This document shows positions 50,819 to 60,200 of a DNA stretch of 64,000 nt, one piece after another; positions within the stretch are counted from its first letter, which is position 1, and each line of letters begins with the position of its first letter. The stretch is from Paludibacteraceae bacterium (GTDB lineage Bacteria; Bacteroidota; Bacteroidia; Bacteroidales; Paludibacteraceae). The translations under genes were made by a program, and so were the position numbers. A model generated the notes under the pieces. It was not told the origin of the DNA. It saw only the letters and a list, made by a program, of their open reading frames with translations, and searched no databases. The stretch is from positions 112,498 through 176,497 of the forward strand of contig JAFSJN010000019.1 in NCBI GenBank assembly GCA_017439235.1. Reading direction: 5' to 3'.

Positions 50819-52009
50819 ATGCATAAACACCTATCCATAGTAGCCATCCTGTTCTTGTGGGGTGGAGCAGTGTGGGCGCAGATAGACATGCAGGCGCCAG
50901 TTATGTCCGATGCCGGACTCGAGGCTTATAATACCTATAAACTGCGCCAAAAAAACTACTACACCGGCAACTGCGTCTACGACTCACTCGTCCTCCTGGA
51001 CGGCGAAGCGCTCTTTGCACGTCTCAATACCCTGATGGGAGCGACCAATAAGATAGCCCAGTCATCGTATAGCTACGGTGCTCTGCGTACTCGCTATTTT
51101 GCTGTAGACCGCGACCTGAATAACGCCTCTAATATCATCACCTTCTACGACGGTGCTTCAATTGACGGCACGTGGGACTCGGGTAAGACCTGGAACCGCG
51201 AACACGTATGGCCGCAGTCGCAAGGCGTGAGCTCGTCTTTCTGCATGGGATATGATATGCACTCCGTACGCCCTGCCCGTACCGAAGTCAACAGCGGTCA
51301 TGGTAGCACCTGCTATGGCGAGAACTACGGCTGGGATCCTGATGATGTGGGCATCTCGAATCCTAACTACAACTCGATACACAATGCCTCCTATCATGGT
51401 GATGTAGCGCGCATACTCCTATATAATTATATTAATTACGGCAAGATGGGCTCGGCTTCATCCGACCTCTACAACGGTGCGGCCCAACTGCCTAATAAGG
51501 CCGGCAGTCTGTATGAATCGCTGTCTATGCTCATCGCCTGGCATCTGAACGATGTGCCTTCACTGACCGAGATGACCCGCAACGACGGCGCACAGTCTTA
51601 TCAGGGCAATCGTAATCCCTTTATCGACTTTCCCGACCTGGCGCTCCGTATCTTGCGTGGCTCGTTGACGACTTATTCGGTTACCTATTCGGGTGCAGGA
51701 ACGATGAATCCCGCTTATACTCTCGTCACGTCCGCCGGAGCGGTGTGTTACCTGAGGATGAGTAAGGGCGTTCACCCCTCGCAAGTCGAGGTGACGGGCG
51801 CACAGTATACCTACGACACATCTACCGGTCGTCTCGCCCTGACAAACGTCAATCAGGCGGTGACTATTACGGTCAAAGATACACCTACCGACCTCTCGGA
51901 CGCTGCTGCCGATGTCAATAGCCCGTCAACCAAGCAGTTACGCAACGGACATATAGTCATCATCCGCAACGGACAGACCTATTCCCTCACCGGTCAGAGA
52001 CTGCAGTAA
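50819..52009 (+). CDS. Secreted endonuclease I family protein with T9SS-like tail
   Basis: 396 residues from ATG 50819 (signal peptide HKHLSIVAILFLWGGAVWAQ); ATG 50780 overlaps the previous stop and would add 13 residues before the signal. The Endonuclease_1 domain carries NREHVWPQ, DMHSVRPARTEVNSG and GDVARILLYNYINYG, with a His-Asn metal site. A C-terminal beta domain and a tail NGHIVIIRNGQTYSLTGQRLQ (last 21 residues, shown by its motif) follow. It probably degrades extracellular DNA/RNA for nutrients. Confidence 0.88.
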   Translation: MHKHLSIVAILFLWGGAVWAQIDMQAPVMSDAGLEAYNTYKLRQKNYYTGNCVYDSLVLLDGEALFARLNTLMGATNKIAQSSYSYGALRTRYFAVDRDLNNASNIITFYDGASIDGTWDSGKTWNREHVWPQSQGVSSSFCMGYDMHSVRPARTEVNSGHGSTCYGENYGWDPDDVGISNPNYNSIHNASYHGDVARILLYNYINYGKMGSASSDLYNGAAQLPNKAGSLYESLSMLIAWHLNDVPSLTEMTRNDGAQSYQGNRNPFIDFPDLALRILRGSLTTYSVTYSGAGTMNPAYTLVTSAGAVCYLRMSKGVHPSQVEVTGAQYTYDTSTGRLALTNVNQAVTITVKDTPTDLSDAAADVNSPSTKQLRNGHIVIIRNGQTYSLTGQRLQ

Positions 52010-52059
52010 TGACTGCCGATTATGTCAAAATGGCAGACTTGTGACGCACTGACTATGTT

Positions 52060-52075
52060 TGGCACGAATGTTGAT
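52060..52075 (+). promoter_or_regulatory. Sigma54-like -24/-12 sequence upstream of groES
   Basis: TGGCACG-AATG-TTGAT fits the sigma54 pattern TGGCACG-N4-TTGCW except the -12 GC is GA. No TAnnTTTG lies between 52010 and the ATG at 52124. The predicted start is near 52086. Confidence 0.4.
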
Positions 52076-52123
52076 AAGGCATAGTCGGTAAGATAAATGT
52101 ACAATTATTAAACATCATCATAC

Positions 52124-52396
52124 ATGAAAATAACTCCATTGGCAGATCGCGTACTGGTTAGACCGGTCGCTGCCGAAACAACAACTGCTGCGGGCATCAT
52201 CATCCCCGATAGCGCCAAAGAGAAACCCTTGCGCGGCGAAGTATTGGCCGTAGGACAGGGTACCAAAGATGAACAAATGGTTCTCAAAGCCGGAGATACC
52301 ATCCTCTACGGTAAGTATGCCGGTACTGAGATCGAAGTAGACAACGAGAAACTATTAATCATGAGGCAGTCTGATGTCCTCGCTAAACTTGATTGA
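52124..52396 (+). CDS. groES: Co-chaperonin GroES
   Basis: 90 residues: [10 protein letters not shown] at the start, [12 protein letters not shown] with the mobile loop, [11 protein letters not shown] and the ending DVLAKL. It caps GroEL. groEL follows after 144 nt that contain a structured element. Confidence 0.96.
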   Translation: MKITPLADRVLVRPVAAETTTAAGIIIPDSAKEKPLRGEVLAVGQGTKDEQMVLKAGDTILYGKYAGTEIEVDNEKLLIMRQSDVLAKLD

Positions 52397-52416
52397 CAAT
52401 TAACAAGTAATAGAAA

Positions 52417-52500
52417 CCTCTCAAGTGGCTTAGAGGGCATCCATCGAGACACAACTTGTTGTGGATCGAAGAGTGGGTGCATCCGAGTATTCCCTACTAA
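52417..52500 (+). ncRNA. CTTG-loop/AGAG structured element, copy B, between groES and groEL
   Basis: First hairpin CCTCT (52417-52421) with AGAGG (52432-52436), 10-nt loop containing GGC. Second hairpin: GCATCCA with TGGGTGC (52437-52443, 52474-52480), TCGA with TCGA, tandem G-A mismatches, CACAA-CTTG-TTGTG (52450-52463); AGAG lies at 52470-52473 in the 3' strand. It could tune groEL translation or mark a processing site. Confidence 0.6.
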
Positions 52501-52540
52501 AACTGATTTTTAGTACATATACGAGGATAGCCACACACGA

Positions 52541-54169
52541 ATGGCTAAAGAATTAATGTACAATATTGAGGCGCGTGATGCCCTCAAACGCGGTGTGGAC
52601 CAGTTGGCCGATGCCGTAAAAGTAACCCTTGGTCCTAAGGGACGCAATGTCATCATCGAGAAGAAATACGGTGCTCCGCAAATCACCAAGGACGGCGTAA
52701 CCGTAGCTAAAGAGATCGAACTGCCTGACGCTCGTGAGAACTTAGGCGCACAGCTGGTTAAAGAAGTGGCTTCTAAGACCGGTGACCAGGCCGGTGACGG
52801 TACGACTACCGCTACCGTTCTCGCACAGGCTATCGTAGGCGTAGGTCTGAAGAACGTTACCGCAGGTGCCAATCCTATGGACCTCAAACGCGGTATCGAT
52901 AAGGCCGTAGCAGCCGTAGTAGCTGACATCAAGGAGCGCAGCGAAGTGGTGGGCAACGACTTCGAGAAGATTGAGCAGGTAGCAACAATTTCTGCCAACA
53001 ACGATGCTGAGATAGGTAAACTCATCGCCGATGCTATGCGCAAAGTCAGCAAAGACGGCGTCATCACTATTGGCGAAGCTAAAGGAATGGATACCACTAT
53101 TGACGTCGTTCAAGGAATGCAATTCGACCGTGGATACATCAGCCCGTACTTCGTTACCAATACCGAGACGATGGAAGTGGAAATGGATAAGCCTTATGTA
53201 CTCATCTACGACAAAAAAATATCCAACCTTAAGGAACTGCTTCCCGTTCTCGAACCCGCTGTACAGAGCGGTCGTCCCTTGCTTATCATCGCCGAAGATG
53301 TAGACAGCGAAGCCCTCACCACGCTGGTTGTTAATCGCCTTCGTGCACAACTTAAAATTTGCGCCGTTAAGGCTCCCGGCTTTGGTGACCGTCGTAAGGA
53401 AATGCTCGAAGATATCGCTATCCTCACCGGTGGTACCGTCATCAGCGAGGAGAAGGGTATTAAACTCGAATCCGCTACGTTGGACATGCTCGGTACAGCC
53501 GAGAATATCACCGTCAGCAAGGATAACACCACTATCGTCAACGGCGCAGGCGACAAAGACGCTATCGCAGCCCGCGTGGCACAGATCAAGGCGCAGATTA
53601 CTGCTACCAAGTCGTCTTACGACAAGGAGAAACTGCAGGAGCGTCTGGCTAAGTTGGCAGGTGGCGTAGCACAACTCAATGTAGGTGCTGCTTCCGAGGT
53701 CGAGATGAAGGAGAAGAAAGACCGCGTCGATGATGCCCTCAGCGCAACACGTGCTGCTATCGAAGAGGGTATCGTTCCCGGCGGCGGTGTAGCTTATATC
53801 CGCGCTCAGGAGAAACTCAACGGACTCAAAGGTGAGAACGAAGACGAACAGACCGGTATCGAGATTGTACGTCGTGCTATCGAAGAACCTCTCCGCCAGA
53901 TAGTTACTAACGCCGGTAAGGAAGGCGCCGTAGTGGTAGACAAGGTGCGCAACGGCAAGGATGACTTCGGTTACAACGCCCGCAAGGACGTCTACGAGAA
54001 CCTCAAGGCTGCCGGTGTTGTAGATCCCGCTAAGGTGACCCGCGTAGCTCTGGAGAATGCCGCTTCTATCGCCGGTATGTTCCTCACTACCGAATGTGTC
54101 ATCACCGACAAGAAAGAGGAACATCCTGCTCCCGCTATGCCTGCCGCAGGAATGGGTGGAATGATGTAA
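52541..54169 (+). CDS. groEL: Chaperonin GroEL
   Basis: 542 residues. Apical and ATP-binding blocks [26 protein letters not shown], and the GGM-type tail (AAGMGGMM) are present. It folds proteins with GroES. The ATG at 52541 directly gives [14 protein letters not shown] terminator follows the stop. Confidence 0.97.
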   Translation: MAKELMYNIEARDALKRGVDQLADAVKVTLGPKGRNVIIEKKYGAPQITKDGVTVAKEIELPDARENLGAQLVKEVASKTGDQAGDGTTTATVLAQAIVGVGLKNVTAGANPMDLKRGIDKAVAAVVADIKERSEVVGNDFEKIEQVATISANNDAEIGKLIADAMRKVSKDGVITIGEAKGMDTTIDVVQGMQFDRGYISPYFVTNTETMEVEMDKPYVLIYDKKISNLKELLPVLEPAVQSGRPLLIIAEDVDSEALTTLVVNRLRAQLKICAVKAPGFGDRRKEMLEDIAILTGGTVISEEKGIKLESATLDMLGTAENITVSKDNTTIVNGAGDKDAIAARVAQIKAQITATKSSYDKEKLQERLAKLAGGVAQLNVGAASEVEMKEKKDRVDDALSATRAAIEEGIVPGGGVAYIRAQEKLNGLKGENEDEQTGIEIVRRAIEEPLRQIVTNAGKEGAVVVDKVRNGKDDFGYNARKDVYENLKAAGVVDPAKVTRVALENAASIAGMFLTTECVITDKKEEHPAPAMPAAGMGGMM

Positions 54170-54191
54170 TCCCGTTCTCAGATAATCTATG

Positions 54192-54227
54192 CAACAGCGA
54201 CTCTTTGTGGGCCGCTGTTGTTTTTTT
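54192..54227 (+). terminator. Terminator of the groES-groEL operon
   Basis: CAACAGCG pairs perfectly with CGCTGTTG, followed by seven T. Confidence 0.92.
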
Positions 54228-54270
54228 GTGTAAAAAGTGAAAAATATTTGTGGGTATGAAAATAATTTTG

Positions 54271-54278
54271 TACCTTTG
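54271..54278 (+). promoter_or_regulatory. Promoter of the giant surface protein gene
   Basis: TACCTTTG with TTTG at 54247-54250, 20 nt upstream. It sets the start codon at 54297. Confidence 0.8.
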
Positions 54279-54296
54279 CGCGTTCATTTTGTGAAT

Positions 54297-57200
54297 ATGC
54301 GTCTGCGTGCGTACATACTATGCCTGCTCATGTGCCTGCTATGCGGGTACACGCAAGCCGCACCGCCCAACTATCTGCAGAAGCCTCTGACGACAACGAT
54401 GGGCTCGGAGTATTGGCTCGCTTTTATGAAGAATAAGGCGACCCTTATTACCGACCAATCGCTTAAGTTTGTGGTTATTGTTACCGCTGCTGAGGCTGCC
54501 GAGATATCTATCGAGAGCCCGCTGGGGGCTGTGTACGGTACGATCTCTATCCCTGACGGTGGAGGTTATGGCGAGTTTTCTAACTTTGCCGCTCAGGACG
54601 TCTATATGGACGAGAGTGAGGTTATCCAGCGCCGAGGTATCTATATTCATTCGGATAAGAATGTGCCCTTCTCCTGCTTCGCCTATATTGATGCCGGTAC
54701 CGAAGGTGTTACTTCGCGTGATGCAACACTTCTCTTGCCGCTCACTAAGTTAGAGCGCGAATATGTTATCCAGACCTATCCTGAGGATAGTTATTCTACC
54801 GAGTTCGCCGTAGTAGCTACTGAAGACAATACTTGTGTGACCGTTGTCCCGCATTCTAAGACCTATAAGGGCAGCGAGGGTGGTACACCGCTCAACAGAA
54901 CGCTCAAGCGTGGTGAGGTCTTCATGGTAGCCAGTATAGCCTACAACGATGCGCAGGGTGCTATCATCGATATGTCCGGTAGTACGATCTGTGCCGATAA
55001 GCCGGTGGCTGTCTTTACCGGTAATGAGGCTACTAAGATTCCTGTCAATCAGGCCTATTCCGAGGACCATACTTTTGAGCAGGTGCAGCCTGTTAAGGGC
55101 TTAGGTACTGAGTTCTATATCGGTCTGGGAGCGTCCGCTAAGGATAACCGCTTCTATATTACTGCTACGCAGGACGGTACCGAAGTGACCGTCAAACGCG
55201 GCGGTACGACCAACAACTCAACGGTCTATCAGCTGGATGCTTTCCAGTCTATCACGCTGAATAATAAGCCTGTATCGGTGCAACTCAACCCGATGCTCTC
55301 TAACGCTTATATCTCGTCCAATAAACCTATCCTCGTCTTCGATTACCTCTCCTGCGGTGCACAAAACCAAGAGCAGGATGTGGATCCGGTGACCGGGGAT
55401 ATGTTGATTATGAACTGGGGTAACCCTGCTAATGCACAGATACCCTCGTGGAGTAACCGCGTTAAGGATATGACTTTCTTTACGCGCAAGATGCCTAACG
55501 AGAATGAGACCGTAGTGCAGAAGAACTACGTACAGGTGGTTACTCTTGCCTCGCAGACCTCGCTCATCAGCCTTGACGGCGACCCGGTATCTGCTACCTG
55601 GACGACCTTTGCGCACGATAACTCTAAGGCGTACGCCAATATCCTGTTGCCTGACACCTCGTACCATCGTCTGCAGACGACCGGTGATGGCTTTGTGGGC
55701 TTTGTATACGGTATCAACTCCGATGCCCAGGCTTATATGTACACCTTGGGTTATACGCCTACCTTAGGTACCGACTCGCTCTTTATTACTACCCAGGGTA
55801 ACGTTATGAGTTCGTCCTACGACCTGGATCGCCTCGACCAAGGATGGTACCAACGTCAGCTGTACGATTTTGAGGACCCCACTAAGGCTGCTCCCGATAC
55901 CGCTATCTTCTGCGATGGCGCCACCGTCGACTTCCTCACGCAGCTGTCTGCCTCGGAGAACACCTCTAAACTGAGTTGGCAACTGTTCGAATGCGATAAG
56001 GAAGGCCATCCTAAGGAGACGCCAGTGGAGCCCACACCGGTAGATGTTACCGACCTCTCGTCGCATAATCAGACCTGGCAGCATACGTTTGAACTGGAGG
56101 AACAGGCCGACCTGCCGCCTGAGCAGCGCGACCCCTTCTGCCTCTACCAATTGGATGTACTCCTCACCCGCGACCCGCTGATTTGTAAGACTTCGGATTG
56201 CCAGGTAGAGGTCATCGACACCCTGCGCACCATGATTCGCGTCAACCGTATCTATAACGATACTACCTGGCGCGTCATCTGCCAATCCGATACGCTGCAC
56301 TTTTTCTATGACGACTATAACCATGCCGGCGATACGGCTCTGTCGATATTTAAGTACGAGACCAACGACCCGCAACACGATACGTTGGCTTTGCACTTAG
56401 GTATCAATACTTTCCGCCGCGAATATCTTTCGCTGCAGGGCTGCGACTCTATCTCTACGCTCATGGTCATGGTCTGCGACACTTTCGTGCGCACTGTCGA
56501 CACCGTAGTGTGCGAACGTGGCCTGCCGCAACTCAAGAAGGCCTTCCCCGGACGCTTCGATAAGGTTACTTTCCTTAAGAAAAACGAGCGCCTCCTCTAT
56601 TCGGATACTATCAAGGTGTCGTGTTTGGACGAGTGTATGGAGGATACCTGCCTCATGTTTAAGAAGTACTGCCCCAACTACACCCGATGCGACAGTATCC
56701 TCAACCTCTACCTGACCGTCAAGACCCAGACGCGCGTTGATACGACCGACTACTGGTGTACCTTGGGTGACACGTTGGCTACCTATCTATGGTACGACCG
56801 GGCAGGCAACCTCATCGAGGAAATCTCTCAGAAGGATAAACGTTTCAATAAGCAGACGGGTAGGGGAGTCTTCAACGATACCATCAAGTACAGCGTCTGT
56901 GAGGATTGTCCCGAAGGCGGCTGCGACAGTATGCTCTATCGTCTCACCCTGACCGTGGTATCCAATGAGAACCGCTCCTTTACTAAGCATATATGCCAAA
57001 ATCAGGAATATGTCTATGCTCCCTTCGCCAAACGTTACTATGGCAGGTTGCTGCCCATCGGCGAGACGGTGGAGTATAAGGAGATCATGGTGCGCGACGA
57101 GGATGGTAATGTTAAGTGCTCTTATTGGGACACTCTGCACCTGTTTGTGCATCGTATCTATACCGACACTACCGAGATGACCTTGCGTCGCGATACCGTC

Positions 57201-60200
57201 TGCGAGAGCACCGAATACTATTCCTGGACCGGTCATACGGCTAATAACCACATGGTCTGGGATCATCAGGGCGACTCACTCGTCCGTGCCGACCGTATAC
57301 CGCGTACCCTGCCTAATGGAGTTCATTCGCGTGTGTATGTCTATACCGACTCGCTTCTCACTACTACCTGCCAAGAGTGTATCACGGGCTTCTCTACGGG
57401 CTGCGACTCTATTTGGACGCTGCGCCTGTTGGTGGGTGCCGAAGAGCATTACAACGACCCGCTGACGATGTGCGACAATCGTTATGTTGTTTGGCAAGAT
57501 ACTCTCTTCTACGGTTACAAATGTGATGTGGCGGACCTGCCGGCCCAACCGGCTAATCGTAAACTTGTTACAGGCGATTACTACACCTCGCGTAAGGATA
57601 CCGTCACTATGTACGGCTGCGACTCGACACGCACGCTCCAACTGACTATCTATCCCACGCACGTGGCAGAGCCTATGGATACCAATGTGTGCGTAGGACA
57701 GCGTTATCTCTTTGATGACGGCCGCACCTATGTATGGAATACGGTTAAGGATACCGTCCTCTCGTATATACGCAATAGTTCCTGCGGTTGCGACAGCGGC
57801 GTTATACACCACGTGTATGTCCATCCTGTTTATAACCTGCAGGACACACCCGATACCGTCTGCCGCGTCATTTACGGACGTTACCAATGGACTAATCATA
57901 CGGAGAGCGATAGCCTGTGGGTTATCCGTCCTAACGGACAGAAGATGCACCTGCCTATGGACTCTATACCCTTGTCCGTAGCCGGTACGTTTACCCTTAT
58001 CGACTCGCTCAAGACCCGCACCTGTGCTACCTGCCATAATGGCTTTGGCTGCGACTCGGTACGTACGATGCTCCTGACGATTATTCCTACCTACGATGAT
58101 ACGGTATCGTATACCATGTCCGAGGAGCAGATTTACGAATGGGAGGGTGTCCTCTACTATGGTAAACGCGCTACTATACCTTCCGGTACGACCCTGCCTA
58201 CCCAACTCGTTGAGGGCGAGGACTTCTTCTCGCGCCATTACTATACGGCGTATAACGTAGGTACGCATACTGACCAGTGTGACTCGCTTCTCACGCTCCA
58301 CATGCGTGTGGGTGACGTCTTCCGCGATACTACTTACGATGCCGTCTGCGCTAACTGCGGTTCGTACCTATGGGTCATCACCAGTCCTATCACCGGTCAG
58401 GATACGACGATTACTATTACTGACCTGCCTCTGGCCGGCGAGACACGTGCGTATTACGACAGCCTGTACACCTCCCTGCGCTTCGACTCTATCTATGTGC
58501 GCTACCTGACGGGCTACGCCAATCATAATCTCTCCATGCGCGATACCGTCTGCCTCAACGCAGGCTATATATGGGAAGGCCACGAGAGCGTCACCCTGTC
58601 GACGAATAGAGTAGGTATCGTCTCGGCTGTCGACTCCTTGCTCACTGACAACCTCTATACCAATCCTAAGACGGGTGCTGTTAAGCACATGCGTTGTGAC
58701 TCCGTATGGACTATCGACCTGTTGGTACTGCCCACTTCGGACGATACGCTGCGCCACATGATGTCCGATGAGGATACCGTCCATTGGGAGGGCCGTATCT
58801 TAGCCGGTGAGTTGGCGGTATTTGACAATCCTGACCAGCTGCAGGTAGTGCGTTATCCTGCCGGCGTTAACTATGTTACCGACAGCCTGCTCAAAGAGCC
58901 TGTAGGACGCTTCTCCTGCGACTCGGTACGTACTCTCAAACTGCTTATCGGTAAGGTCTTCCGCGATACGACCTACGACTATGTCTGCGAGAATTGCGAC
59001 TATATATGGACTATCACCTCACCCATCACCGGTCAGGATACCGTTATCCCTATTCCCAATAGCGCTATTCCTGCTGCGCCGGGCGTCTTGGAGTATAAGA
59101 ACGAACTGCGTACCGCTTTGGACTTCGACTCCGTCTATACCCTTATCCTGACGTCCTATCCGGCTAAATCGCAACTCATGTACGATACCATTTGTCAGGG
59201 GCAGTACTACGAATGGCTCGGACATACCGGCTATTCCGTCCTGCCGCAGGATACGGGCTGGATAACGATGGTCGACAGCCTGCATACGGATACGCTGTAC
59301 TATAATCCTAAGAAAGCGCAGCCCGACGTCGTACATTGTGACTCAGTATGGACGCTGCGCCTGTATGTGCAGCCTACCTATAACGGCACGTATAATAAGC
59401 AGCAGACCGAGATGTCTACCTGCTCCAACGATACGCTAACGTGGTCTAAACGCCTCTATGTGGGCTATGACTTTGACGAACAGGCTCATCCTATCGCTCC
59501 CGTCAGCGACGCTACACCGTACAAGGATATACGCCACTATACGCGCTCGGAAATCATCGACGGTTACCTGCTCGACTCAGCTGTAGGACGCTCACAGGGC
59601 GGATGCGACAGTATACACTATTTCCGTCTCTATGTATCCGAGAGCCGCTTCACCTTCCGTATCGACTCTATCGGCGATAACGACTCGACCTGGCACTTCG
59701 GTGGCGGTTCGCAGTATCCTGACGAACTGACGGGACGTATCTTCTGGACCGACGACTACGGACATCCTGTTGACTATACCCAGCCGCGTAACGAACGCCG
59801 TTATTTCTTCATCGATACGCTCCGCACCGCCACCGGCTGCGACAGTATAGTGCACGACTCGGTATATGTCTTCCCCACCTGGCGCTTCACCCAGAAAGCC
59901 TCTACTTGCTCCAACCGTTACTTCGAATGGCGCAATCAGGGCGGCCTCAACTACCTGGGTACCGGCTATTACTACGACTCTGTCTATACCCATTATATCG
60001 GTACACACCGCTTTGACTCGGTATATGTACTCTATCTGCGCGTACTGCCGGGTGCTTACCATGAGGCTGCTACAGCTCTCTGTAAGAACGATACCGTTAT
60101 GTGGGAGACTATGCAGGTATACTGGCACCCGGGATGGGAAGACTCTTATACCTTCACTTACGAGACAGGTGACGGATGTGACTCGATTATCAAACTCATC

